In this document: positions 34,215-45,048 of the stretch, one piece after another
Position numbering within the stretch: position 1 is the first letter of the stretch
How the letters are laid out: every line of letters starts with the position of its first letter
Position numbers and translations under genes: made by a program
Notes under the pieces: generated by a model
The model's input: only the letters and a program-made list of their open reading frames with translations
Databases searched by the model: none
What the model was told of the DNA's origin: nothing
Source: Vicugna pacos
Taxonomy: Eukaryota; Chordata; Mammalia; Artiodactyla; Camelidae
Direction: 5' to 3'
Length of the DNA stretch: 64,000 nt
Assembly (NCBI RefSeq): GCF_048564905.1
Contig: NC_132989.1
Location: forward strand, 9,345,257 to 9,409,256

Positions 34215-34660
34215 TCATTTTTTTAATTCTTATTTTTTATTGAAGTGTAGTCCATTTACAATGTTAGTTTCATGTGTACAGCAAAGCGATTCACTTATAT
34301 ATATATATACGTACATGTGTGTGTATTTTCAGATTCCTTTCCATTACAGCTCATTATAAGAAATTGAATATAGTTCCCTGTGCTATGCAGTAGGTCCTTG
34401 TTTATCTATTTTATATACAGTAGTGTGTGTCTGTAAATCCCAAACTCCAACTCTATCTCCCTTCCCCTCTTTTGCCTGCTGGTAACCATAGTTTGTTTCT
34501 ATGTCTGTGAGTCTATTTTTGGTTTGTAAGTAAAATATTTATTTATTTACTTATTTATTTAGATCCTGCATGTAACGGACATCATATGATGTTTGTCTCT
34601 GACTTGTTTAGTAGGATTTTCTCTGCGGCCATCCATGTTGCTGAAATGACTCACAATTTG
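34215..34660 (-). mobile_element. L1 3' UTR, cetartiodactyl type
   Basis: TTGAAGTGTAGTCCATTTAC, TGTACAGCAAAGCGATTCAC, AATATAGTTCCCTGTGCTAT, GCAGTAGGTCCTTGTTTATC, then CTATGTCTGTGAGTCTATTT. It is the antisense 3' UTR plus the first part of the ORF2 tail, with a (TTTA)n expansion at about 34540-34562. Confidence 0.88.
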
Positions 34661-34754
34661 TTGAGCAAACTGAAGTAGGTTTTTACAAAGAAAAAATACG
34701 ATATCTTATTGAGAGCTTACACTGTACCACACTGTTGTAAATGATCGCACATGC

Positions 34755-34974
34755 CAGGGTTCTGCACATTTTTTCCGTAAAGGGCCCGATAGCCAGTGTT
34801 TTAGAATTGATATTCCATGTTACCTCCGTTGCAACCATTCAACCCTGTAATTGTAATGGAAAAGTAGGATTCAATACTTAAACAAGTGGGTGTGACTGTG
34901 TTGCAATAAAACTTGATTTACAAAAGCAGGCAGTGGGGCCCTTTGGCCTGTGAGCTGTGACTTACCAACCCCTG
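34755..34974 (+). mobile_element. MER20, second copy
   Basis: CAGGGTTCTGCACATTTTTT, CCGTAAAGGGCCCGATAGCC, GGTGTGACTGTGTTGCAATA, AAACTTGATTTACAAAAGCA, and CTTACCAACCCCTG at the end. Nearly full length (about 220 bp) with both terminal inverted repeats visible. Confidence 0.9.
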
Positions 34975-35139
34975 GCATATACTTTCATTTAATTCTCAAA
35001 ACAACTTAATGCAGCTAAATGTGGTAGGAATAAAACATAGAATAGGTCTGGATCTGGTCTCACTTTAAACCCATAACCGTAAATCTCAAGGGGATTCTTG
35101 ATGCCGTCAGGCAAGCATACTCTACCATCTGAGTCCATT

Positions 35140-36180
35140 CACTCTCTCATTTCTAGATAACCTTTTGGTACCTCACTTTCTTCTTTAAAAACTGTAATGC
35201 CTCCTCCTTTATCCTCATTCTCAGTGACGGTCTTGCTGCTATTCCACTGAGACACTGAAAAGATATGCCGCTCATTCATTCCTCCATCTCAACTACCCGT
35301 TAGCCAGCACGGACATCCATATATCCACACACTCTGCCTTCCCAGCTGTGGCCGAGGATGAACTGTGCTGGCACTGAATGTCAGTTCTTCCCCTGCTCCA
35401 GTGAGATCCAGTCACCGCTCGCCTGCCCAAGGGCATTGCTACAGTCATTCCCTCTCAACTCCATCACTGAATTTTCTCTCTCTATTAGATCATTGCAATT
35501 AGCAATGGGACAGGCTACCATTTCTCACATCTTAAAGTTTTCTTGGTCCTCCTCCTCTCATTTTCTTGTCGGCTACACAACATTTTTGTCTCTCTTTACC
35601 GCAAAATTCCCTGGAAGGATCATCTATACATACTGTCTCCGGTTCTTTCTTCCTTGAGCCTATTTCAATCAGCCTTTTGTTATTAACATTCCGCTTGGTC
35701 AGTAGTCAATGACCGATGCCTTCCCCGTGCTAAGTCCGATGCTCACTTCTGATTCCTCATTTTCTGCCTAATTAGCAGCATTTGACACCGTTGATCATCA
35801 CTGCTTTCTTCAGACCCTTCCTTTGCTGCCTGAAGTATCATCATTTCTCCCCACCTCCCTTAAGGGCTATTTCTCAGGCTTATTTACTGCTTTCTCCTTA
35901 CCTCAACTTGAAAAGTTAATGTCCCCCAAGACACAGTTCTTTAACCTCTTTTTTCTCCGTCTACATCCATCTTCCTCAGGATCTCATCCAAAGCTGTAGG
36001 TACCACCCACATGTTGATTACCCAAAATTTATACTCACAGCCCAGTCTTTGCCCCTGTACAATGGACTGGTCTATAAAGTCGTCAACTTAACTGAACAAA
36101 CATTCAAGTTAAACATGTCCAACGTGGAATTGCTCCCTCGCACTCAAACTGCTTTTCTTACTTAGAATCCTTCCTTTCCC
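35140..36180 (+). mobile_element. L2 LINE, sense, includes RT-region remnants
   Basis: A long L2 fragment. GCAGCATTTGACACCGTTGA encodes the A-FDTVDH phrase of the L2 reverse transcriptase. CCCAAGACACAGTTCTTTAA, CAGGATCTCATCCAAAGCTG, ATACTCACAGCCCAGTCTTT and AAACATGTCCAACGTGGAAT follow in L2 order. The frame is broken. L2 copies extending this far 5' are uncommon. The block ends where the L2 at 38458 would roughly resume. Confidence 0.75.
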
Positions 36181-37015
36181 TGATGGTTTCCTTCTCACAG
36201 TGAATGAGTGTTAACGCTGCTACTAACACAGATTTTGCATATAACAGGGCGTCTGGTAGGGTGTGGAGATGCGTCCCCCTCGGTTTCTGCTCTCTGAGTT
36301 TACAAGTTAATAGAGAAGATGGGGCATAAACCAACAGCCATCTCCCAGGGCCCCTCCCCCCTTTCTTTGGGAATCCTGAGCTTCATCTGGGCTTGTAGGT
36401 GCTTGATGGTGGGTTGAGGATGTCAGGATAAGAAGACCAGAGGGACATTGGACCCAACACCTTGGAAGCACCACGTAGCCCTGGACTGCTTACACTGCTC
36501 TGGGGAAGAGAAGGGAACTGTCTTGTCTAAGCTGCTGTTACATTTCAGAGCCACATGGACATCCTGAGCATGCAAAGAAGAACTTAACCCAGTGAACCAC
36601 AGGGTTCCCCCCAAACACGAGAGATGGCAGGGGCATGGGGGCATTTCTGGGCCAAGCGGGTAACTTGATTGAGCAAAGTGGGCTGGTATAAGACAAAAGG
36701 AAGTCGTGGGGGCCGGGTGAATAGTACAGCTGTGACCTGCCTGAAGGTGTTAACATTTAGACCTTATTCTGGTTCCAAAGAGCCTGCCATCACGATTCAG
36801 TCAACCCTAAAAAACCACGAGGTGCCTTAAAATAGTTTGTGGTTGCTGTCAGCAGTATGAAACCTTCTTTTCTGACTCATGTTACCCAGCACTGAAATGC
36901 ACAGTGCCTGCTAAGTGGATCTGCTCTGGGTGAATGCAGGCCGTGTTCTCTCTGTCTCCCCCTTGACCCTCGTGGTTGGGCTCCAGCAGTTTCAAAATGA
37001 CTTACCTGGTTTAAG
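36181..37015. other. Unassigned DNA between the L2 blocks
   Basis: No recognised element. Minus-strand frames of 72-73 codons overlap each other and show no signature. Confidence 0.4.
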
Positions 37016-37125
37016 CCCCTTATTTAACAGATGGGGAAACTCAGGCTGAGAGAGATGTACTGTGAAACCAGAAGTATGTCATGTCACCTCTCTGGGCCTG
37101 GCTTTCCTCATACTTGAAATGAGCT
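37016..37125. mobile_element. MIR-like fragment
   Basis: CCTTATTTAACAGATGGGGA and AACTCAGGCTGAGAGAGATG read as antisense MIR, while CACCTCTCTGGGCCTGGCTT with TCCTCAT reads as sense. The stretch may join two fragments. Confidence 0.45.
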
Positions 37126-37389
37126 TGTTGCACAAATGAATCTCTGGAGTCTTCTGCAGTGAGGAGTGAAAGAGGCATCGACCACAGGAAACTAGTATCA
37201 GTGGATCCCCTGCTATGTGCTAGTGTGAAAGAAAAAAAAAAGACTTTCTATTGTGTTTGTGTCAGGTGGGCCAGACACATTTAATTTCGGACATTCCGGC
37301 AATTGCCGGGTGAGTTATTTCAGAACAACCCTGAATTTGTAGTGTCCTTGAATTCGCTTTTTCTGGCAGTAGAGATGGCAGATGATCTG

Positions 37390-37560
37390 ACAGACCCTCA
37401 TTTCATTTAATCAGCTCGGCTCTGCAGTGAAGCAGGCAGGGTAGCCATTCCTATTTACAGCTCAAGAAACCGATGGTCACGGGATAGCCCACAATTACGA
37501 CTGCGAACGACAGAGCCAAGGCTTAAATCCAGGTCCCGTGCACTTTGTGACAACACTTCT
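37390..37560 (-). mobile_element. MIR SINE, antisense
   Basis: CATTCCTATTTACAGCTCAA, GAAACCGATGGTCAC and ACAGAGCCAAGGCTTAAATC then CAGGTCCCGTGCAC follow reverse MIR order. Confidence 0.65.
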
Positions 37561-38457
37561 GAAAATGTGTATGAATTCACCTGAGGCCCTGTAAATATTT
37601 ATGGATCTGGCCAAAATGATTGCAGAGTGTTTTGTTTTCATTATTAATAGCATGTGCACATAGTACCTGTCTGTACCCAAAGGCGAAGGATGCTAGAAGG
37701 TGATGTGGTAATTGTACGTGGGCGTGAGACATTTGGATTCTGAAAGCTGCTTCAAGAGGGCACTTGTTAGATGTTACTATGAGCAAACAATTAGTTAATT
37801 AGAGAAAACAATGTTTAGGGAGAGTGTGGTAAAAGGTAGTTAAATCTCATGTTTTATCCATTATTCAGACTTGTACTATCCACTCTCCTCTGTTGTCTTC
37901 ATAACTCTGATATATGGGGGATGACCGGAAAAATTAATCTGGGCCATTTCATCTGTCTCCTTTTAAAAAGAAAGGCCATTGAACCTTAAACTATATTAAA
38001 CATTAGATTTTTATGGTCAAATTGAGATTCTGCACAAATACAGTTAATTAAATTTGTAGATGATCTACTGTCTGGATTAATATGGGAGCCCTTGATTGAA
38101 AATGAGCTATAAAACACATGTTGAGCCAGCGCCACCCACCCTCCACCTGCCAGGCGGCCGTTTCTGGAGCACACCGTCTTCGGGTCCCGTTGCACTGCAT
38201 CGGGGCATGTTGGTGGCTGAATGCGTCAAGCCTGGGATTTGATGGCTCATTTTCCTCTGTCTGACTTCTGATTGTTGCCACCCTCCGACTCAGTTCCGTC
38301 CTCTCCTCTCCTCTCCCTAAACCGCCCCGCTTCCTCATTGCTCATCTGATGTCTAACGGATAGTTGAATTACCATGTTGGAAACAGAACTTTTGGATGTA
38401 AGCACTACATAGTTCTTCTGTTCCAACCTTCTGCATCTTAGTAAGTAGGACAACCCA
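37561..38457. other. Repeat-poor DNA, possible conserved non-coding element
   Basis: No repeat recognised. The part at 37975-38125 is AT-rich with homeodomain-like TTAATTAAA and GATTAATA motifs and does not look like any repeat I know. Minus-strand frames of 67-96 codons overlap and have no signature. Confidence 0.35.
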
Positions 38458-39375
38458 CTGTGATGCTCCAGTCCAAAATTGGAGGGTCAGCCTTCATTTG
38501 TCCTTCACTCACATCTGGTCGAATCCACCTGCGTGTGGTACTCAGGTATTTTCTGCACTGAGGCTCTTCTCCCCATTACCCTGGTTCAAGGGGCTCCCCA
38601 GATGGACAGGTCAACTTCATGCATGAAAAAGGTGTCCTCTTGGCATAAACACGTGGCCAAAAGGCCCCCTTCCCAGGTAGAATTGGCCCCTTGCCAAGCT
38701 GGGTCTCGGCTAGGTTAGGACCCCCATTGTCCCCTGGGTGGGCATATTTGTAGTTGAGTTTGGGCAGGAGACCACCACCACCACCATGCCCTCTCACCCG
38801 GTCTCCTCCCGTCCTCTCCCAGTGCATCTCCCCCTCCAGTCTTGTTCTTCCACCATCCTTTCCACACCGCATGGTGAAATTGATCTTTTAAAAACAAATA
38901 TCATGTTACTTTGTGTTTCTGACTAAAATCCTTCCTTGCTTCCTTACTGTATGCAGCGTAAAACTCAGAACTGTTAAAGGCCCTCCACAACCTGGTCCCC
39001 ATGCTGTCCACCCTCACTCCTCTCTGGACACACTGGCATCCTTTGACACGTCTTTAGATGGTTGCCGCCTTCTCAGCATCCTATTCTCAGTTTACATCTC
39101 ACCTCTTTCTGAAGGTCTTTCATGACCCAGTTATCTAAACTTGACACAAAAATGTCCCGCCACCCTCTCTCTCTCCTTGAGACACCATCACCCAGTTTAT
39201 CTTTCCCCATAGCATTTAACACAGTCTGAAATTAGTTTCTTTCCTGTCTGCTTTTCCCAGTGTATAAACTCCTTGGGAGCAAAGATGTTGTCTGAGTTCT
39301 TCATTGTTACACCCTCAGTCCCTGAATGGGTGCTTGGTACCCAGAAGGAACCCAGTAAATACTGATGGAGCTAGA
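38458..39375 (+). mobile_element. L2 LINE, 3' half, sense
   Basis: GGAGGGTCAGCCTTCATTTG, GAAATTGATCTTTTAAAAAC, AAGGCCCTCCACAACCTGGT, TCTGAAGGTCTTTCATGACC, CATAGCATTTAACACAGTCT, TATAAACTCCTTGGGAGCAA and TGGGTGCTTGGTACCCAGAA give the L2 3' half in order. A roughly 250 bp stretch at 38535-38780 fits less well and may be an insertion or heavy divergence. Confidence 0.78.
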
Positions 39376-40269
39376 GAGGGTGGAGTCAGAGTGCTCGGTT
39401 AAGGACCAGTAGAGAGGATAATGATACACAGCAAGCACATTTGGGAAAGCTGTTTTAAAATACATACTCATGAAGCAGACTTGAGAATAATTCCACTCCC
39501 CTTTCCCCCTTCATCCTCTACCCGTGGTCTTTCCTTTTTGCATTGAGAAAGTTGAGTAGGGCTGTGTGTGTGCTGAGTCATTCATTTCCAGGGGCCTCAG
39601 TGTTAATAGCACCCCTCCCAAGCAGACGGCAAGAGCTTGCTGCTGCGAGAACTTTGCGCAGGAGGACTCGGCCTGGCACCACGGTTGGGCCCCTCGCTGT
39701 CATTTGCTTTCTGGGCACAGTCGAGCCCAGCCGCATTGTTTAACCTTTTGGAAGCTGTGTATGAAATTTACATTAGCGGGGTGTTGCTGTTCAGTTACAA
39801 ACCGTTTATCCCATGAATATCAATGTGGCTGTTTGCTCTGAGAAATTACCTTCTATCTTTTGAGAGGAGCCGAGGAATCCATAAAAATGTACAGAAGGTA
39901 GGAGAGACAGCCCCACTTCCTCTGGGATTGCCAGGGAGAAAGATTCGGAAGCAAGGTGACCTCTGCACCCAGGAAGAATGCCACAAAATATTTCTTTTCC
40001 CTCCCTCAGGGCGACTTTGAATAAATACTTCGATTTATTTATTTAGAAGCATATGAGTGTCTATCCCAGAGCCTTGTCAAGAATAGGCACTTAAAATACC
40101 TGCCCAAATCAGCTGCTTGATATTTAAGAATACTTATTAAACAGAAAACTCATTCAGTAATTCAGAGGAAGTCTGAACACGCAATTAAGGTAATGTTAAC
40201 CTAAATCTGTAATTTGTCACTAAGGACTTTTAAAAAATTTCTATTTGAGTAGACATTGATGACCAGAAA
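39376..40269. other. Repeat-poor DNA
   Basis: No repeat or exon recognised. The 91-codon plus frame at 39566-39841 has no family signature. The stretch 40120-40230 is AT-rich and unlike the surrounding repeats. Confidence 0.4.
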
Positions 40270-40497
40270 AGGAACTAATATTTAGTTTTCAGAGCAGGTT
40301 TAGGTTTACAGAAAATCGAGTGGCAAGTACAGAGTTCCCATATGTCCCCTTTCCCCACCTACCCTCAGTTTCCTCCATTAGTAACATCTTGTGTTAGTGG
40401 GGAACATTTTTTGTTTTTAACAATTGATGAACCAATTTTGATGCATTATTATTAACTGAAGCCTATGGTTTGTATTAGAGTTTACTGCTTTTTTGTT

Positions 40498-41093
40498 ATC
40501 TTTGTTTATTTAATTTTTTGTACAACTTTTGTTTAGCTCACTCTGCCTGCTGGCTGGCTCTGCCGGCTGCACCCCTCCCCCCCAGATCCTCCTCCTATTT
40601 TTCATACAATTTTTAAAAGTTACACTCTATTTATTGTTACAAAATATTGGCTACATCCCCCGTGTTAGACATCCTTGTAGTCTGCCTTACACCCAATAGC
40701 TTATACCTCTCACTACCCAGCTCTTAAATTGCCCTTCCTCTCTCTCCCCACTGGTAACCACTAGTCTGCTCTCTGTATCTGTGAGTCTGCTTCCTGTGTG
40801 TTACATTCATTAGTTCATTGTGTTTTTTAGATTCCTCATATAAGTAATATCACACAGCATTTGTCTTTCTCTGTCTTATTTTTAGCACAGTGCCCTCCAG
40901 GTCCATCCATGTTGCTACAAATGGCAAAATTTCATTCTTTTTTATGGCCTGGTAGTATTCCATTGCATATAATATTTACCACATCTTCTTTATCCAGTCT
41001 TCTATTGATGGACACTTAGGTTGCTTCCACATCTTGGCAATGTAAATAATGCTGCTATGAACATTGGGCAGGTTCATACCTGGTGGTGTGGGT
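40498..41093 (-). mobile_element. Intermediate-age L1 3' fragment
   Basis: Inserted in the old L1M. CCCACTGGTAACCACTAGTC, TGTATCTGTGAGTCTGCTTC, GATTCCTCATATAAGTAATA, CCTCCAGGTCCATCCATGTT and GATGGACACTTAGGTTGCTT are antisense L1 3' UTR and ORF2 tail of an older laurasiatherian type. A C-rich run near 40570 is local. I could not find its target duplication. Confidence 0.75.
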
Positions 41094-41233
41094 TTTGAAA
41101 AATAGATAATGACATGTGTCCATTATTGAAGCTAGATACAGAATATTTTCACCCCCCTGAAAGTCTTCTGTGGTTCAGCTGGTCATCCTTCCCTGCTTCT
41201 CCTACTGTACCTCTGGTAATAACTCACTTTCTT

Positions 41234-41291
41234 TACCTTTATAAAAATTAAAGTAAAATATACATAACAAATTAGCATTTTAATCATTTTT
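41234..41291 (-). mobile_element. Short L1 3' fragment, left half
   Basis: AAAATATACATAACAAATTA and GCATTTTAATCATTTTT are the antisense 3' end of an L1 of another subfamily. Its right half continues at 45049-45095 (AAGTGTACTGTTTGGTTGCA). The large L1 at 41292-45048 landed inside it. Confidence 0.65.
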
Positions 41292-43499
41292 TAGAAATCT
41301 ATTTTTATATATAATGGCTAACATTTGCAAATCTCAAACTCCCAAATTTATCCCTTCCCATTCCCCTTCTCTGGTAATCATAATATTGTTTACTATGTCT
41401 GAGAGTCTGTTTCTGTTTTGTAGATGAGTTCACAGTGTCTTTTTTTTCTTTTTTAGATTCCATATATGAGTGATATTGTATGGTATTTTTCTTTCTCTTT
41501 CTGGCTGGCTTCACTTGGAATGACAATCTCTAGGTCCATCCATGTTGCTGTAAATGGCATTATTCTATTCTTTTTGATGGCTGAATAGTATTCCGTTATT
41601 TAACTATACCACAACTTCTTTATCCAGTCATCTGTCAATGGATATTTAGGTTGTTTCCATGTCTTGGATATTGTATACAGTGTTGCTCTGAACACTGCAG
41701 TGCATGTATCTTTTCACATTAGAGTTCCCTCTGGATATATGCTCAGAATTGGGATTGCTGGATCATATGGTAAGTCTATTTTTAGTTTTTTGAGGAATCT
41801 CCATACTGTTTTCCACAATGGCTACACCAAACTATATTCCCACAGCAGTGTAGGAGGGTTCCCTTTTCTCCATAACCTCTCCAGCATTTACCATTTGTGA
41901 ACTTTTGAATGATGGCTATTCTGACTGGTGTGAGGTGATACCTCATTGTAGTTTTGATTTGCATTTCTATGATAATTAGTGATACTGAGCATTTTTTCAT
42001 GTGCCTGTTGGCCATCTTTATGTCTTCTTTATTTTTGTGTATGGAGTGAGGGAGTGTTCTAAATTCATTAATTTATATGCTGCTGTCCAGTTTTCCCAAC
42101 ACCAGTTGCTGAAGAGACTATCTTTTCTCCATTGTATATTCCTGCCTCCTTTGTCGAAGATTAATTGACCATAGGCCTGTTGGTTAATTTCTGAGCTCTC
42201 TATTCTGTTCCATTGATCCATATGTCTGGTTTTATGCCAATACCATGCTGTTTGGATGACTGTAGCTCTGTAGTATTGTCTGAAGTCTGGGAGGGTTATT
42301 CGTCCAGCTTTGTTCTTTTTCTTCAATGTTGCTTTGGCAATCCTGGGTCTTTTGTGATTCCATATAAATTTTAGGATTGTTTGTTCTATGTCTGTGAAAA
42401 ATGTCCTGGGTAATTTGATTGCCTTGAGTAGTATGACCATTTTAACAATATTGATTCTTCCAGTCCAAGAGCATGGGATATCTTTCCATTTTTTAAAAGT
42501 CTTCTTCAATGTCCTTAATCAGTGTTTTGTAGTTCTCCATCTATAAGTCTTTCACTGCCTTGGTCAGTTTTATTCCTAAGTATTTTATTTTGTTGGCTGC
42601 AATTTTAAAAGGGATTGTTTCTTTACTTTCTTTTCCTGCTAATTCATTGTTAGTGTAAAGAAATGCAACTGATTTTTGTATGTTAATCTTGTATCCTGCT
42701 ACCTTGTCAAATTCTTTTATCAGCTCTAGTAGTATTTGTGTGGCTCTTTAAGGGTTTTCTGTGTATAGTATATTTACTATCATGTCATCTGCATATAGTG
42801 ACAGTTTTACCTCTTCTCTTCCAGTTTGGATCCCTTCTATTTCTTGTCCCTTTTGTTGCCTGATTGCTGTGACTAGAAATTCCAAGACTATGCTGAATAG
42901 AAGTGGTGAGAGTGGGCATCCTTGTCTTGTTCTAGATTTTAGTGGGAAGATTTCAGTTTTTCACCGTTGAATATTATGCTGGCTGTGCGTTTGTCATAGT
43001 TAGCTTTTATTATGTTGAGTTATGTTCCCTCTATAGCCACTTTGGTAATAAGAGTTTTTTTAAATTATAAATGGGTGTTGAATTTTATCAAATACTTTTC
43101 TGTATCGAGATAATCATGTGATTTTTGTCCTTTCTTTTCTTGATGTAGTGTATCACAGTGATTGATTTGTGTGTGAACCATCCTTGTTCTCCTGGGATGA
43201 ATCCAACTTGATCATGGTGTATGATCTTATTTATGTGCTGTTGGATTCTGTTTGCTAATATTTTGTTGAGGATTTTTGCATCTGTGTTCATCAGTGATAT
43301 TGGCCTATAATTGTCTTTTTTTGGTAGTGTCTTAGTCTGACTTTTGGGTGATGGTGACTTCATAGAATTTGTTTGGGAGTACTCCCTCCTTTTCATCCTT
43401 TTGGAAGAGTTTGAGAAGGACCGAGATGAATTCTTTGTATGTGTGGTAGAATTCCCCAGTGAAGCCATCTGGTCCTGGACTTTTGTTGGTAGGGAGGGT

Positions 43500-43518
43500 T
43501 TTTTTTTTTTTTTTTTTT
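43500..43518. repeat. Poly(T) run in L1
   Basis: A run of T within the antisense ORF2. It corresponds to a lysine-rich expansion in the minus-strand frame, where AKKKKKK follows EIEL. Confidence 0.9.
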
Positions 43519-43659
43519 GCTAATTCTATTTCATTTCTAGTGATCAGTCGTTTCAAGTGGTCTAGTTCTTCTTGATTCAGTCTTGCAGGACTGTATGTTT
43601 CCAGAAACTTGTCTATTTCTTCTAGACTGTCCAGTTTGTTTCCACATAGTTATTCTTGT

Positions 43660-43722
43660 ATTCTCTCTCTCTCTCTCTCATTTTTGTTTTTTGTTTTTTG
43701 TTTTTTGTTTTTTTTTTTGTAT
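43660..43722. repeat. (TC)n and (TTTTTTG)n simple repeats in L1
   Basis: A TCTCTCTCTC run then TTTTTTG-type units, both expanded inside the antisense L1. Confidence 0.9.
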
Positions 43723-43866
43723 TTCTGTGGTATTGGTTGTAATTTCTCCATTTTCCTTTCTTACTTTGTTTATTTGTGTTCTCTCTCCATTCTTCTTAGT
43801 GAGCCTGGACAGAGGTTTTATCAATTTTGTTTACTCTTTCAAAAAACTAGTTCTTGGTTTTTGTGG

Positions 43867-45048
43867 ACTCTGCCCTTGCCCCTGCTTTAGCTGCCGGAAT
43901 ATCAGCGCTCTGCCCTGGTGGCCCCCAGGTTCTCTGCCATCAGAGCTACCAGTGCAGTTCTGCCGACTTCTGGGTGACATACCTGGATAGTGGCGCACTA
44001 TCGAGTCAGCACCGTCCCCAGCACCAAATGCTGCTCCTGCACTTGCCCTGCTGTGCGAACGCCACTCGTTCATCTTAGAGGCCTTTGCAGTGGAGCCCAC
44101 AGCCCTGCAGTGATTGTGCAGTTGCGCTGCCAGGGCATCACCACCCTCAGTGCTGCATCCGTGTACGGCAGGCAGGCTAGCGGAAGATGGCTGCACCAGC
44201 CTTCGCGCTTGCTGTGTGCCAGAGCTCTGCTCCTGGCTCATCTGTCTTAGAGGCATACGTCCATGAAGGCACCTTCGCCTATGAGGTTGCAGAGACCCTG
44301 GGTACAGATTCAGGTTTCAATGCCACCTCCACCTGGGAACCCCATACCAGCAAATATGGTGGCTGTGGCTGAGCGCCACCTCTCTTGTCAGTAGAATGCA
44401 CCAGCAGTGGTGCCGTGGGTCCCAGACACAAGACAAAGGCTACAGCCAGCCACGTTGCACCTTTCCTTCTACTGTGCACCAGCAATGTGGCTTCCTTCCT
44501 TCCTTCTTCCCTCCCCTCCCCGCCTTCTGTATACACGCCCAGCCGTGGGGAACAGCACACTCCAGTCCCCTGAGGCTGTCTCTGTGCAGTCGGCCCCAGC
44601 CTTCCTCCCAGCTCGGCAGCCACTCTCAGCCCACCCCTGCTGGCTTGAGTCTAGGGCTGGGGATCACAGGGACCCTTTGTGCCATCTCTCTTAGTTCTGT
44701 CAGCCAAGGGCTGTTGTCACTCCTTTGAGCCTTGGAGGTCCCTCCTCCATCCCTGCTGACCTCTCCATTGGAGAGGGGCGTTCCCAGCGTAAGTGTGCTA
44801 TTCCTCCTTTGCTGTTCCCTCCCTGCAGGACCGGTCCTGCACTCATTTCTTCTTTCTTTTTCTTTCTTTTTTTTTTTAATCTCCAACCAGATTTGTGAGG
44901 AATTTTGTTTTTTGAAGAGGGTGATACTCTGTCAAATTTCAGCAGGTGTTCTGAGTGGATGGTGGGTCGTGAATGTCTCTCATGGTGTGTACATGGGAAA
45001 GAGGGTGAGCTAAGAGCATCCTTCTACTCTGCCATCTTGGCCGCTCCT
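43867..45048 (-). promoter_or_regulatory. L1 5' UTR, CpG-rich internal promoter region
   Basis: GC-rich sequence with multiple CpGs lies between the L1 5' terminus and ORF2. The start-proximal AAGATGGC corresponds to the YY1-binding site that positions L1 transcription in other mammals. Overlapping frames of 60-141 codons on both strands (for example 43831-44256 minus and 44396-44728 plus) are likely by-products of GC-rich composition. It should not be read as a host-gene CpG island. Confidence 0.7.

Larger units (their letters stand above)
41292..45048 (-). mobile_element. L1 with 5' UTR and RT but no ORF1 or endonuclease
   Basis: On the minus strand the element starts GGAGCGGCCAAGATGGCAGA, the classic L1 5' end with its YY1-type AAGATGGC. 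A 1.18 kb GC- and CpG-rich 5' UTR (43867-45048) follows. It joins directly to the post-endonuclease part of ORF2, then RT, the C-terminus and a shortened 3' UTR. ORF2 pieces include a YADD active site near 42790 and an NKSPGPDGF motif in 43332-43556. A perfect 14 bp duplication, TTTTAATCATTTTT, flanks it at 41278-41291 and 45049-45062. Stops break ORF2. ORF1 and the endonuclease are absent. Confidence 0.88.

Noticed and set aside
42018-42509. 163-codon minus-strand frame with clear protein character
   Set aside because: It is the L1 ORF2 C-terminal region ([20 protein letters not shown]-type phrase). It is part of a mobile element, not a host gene.
43583-43990. 135-codon plus-strand frame rich in F, S and C
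   Set aside because: It crosses the (TC)n, TTTTTTG and L1 antisense sequence and runs into the L1 5' UTR. Composition explains it.
43831-44728. Several 60-141 codon frames in the L1 5' UTR that might be an ORF0-like or novel protein
   Set aside because: Frames occur on both strands and overlap heavily, as expected for GC-rich DNA. No conserved feature is visible. Testing other camelid L1 5' UTRs would be needed to reconsider.
43867-45048. CpG-rich island that could be a host-gene promoter
   Set aside because: It is the 5' UTR of the L1 inserted here: it joins the L1 5' terminus to ORF2 and sits inside its target duplication.
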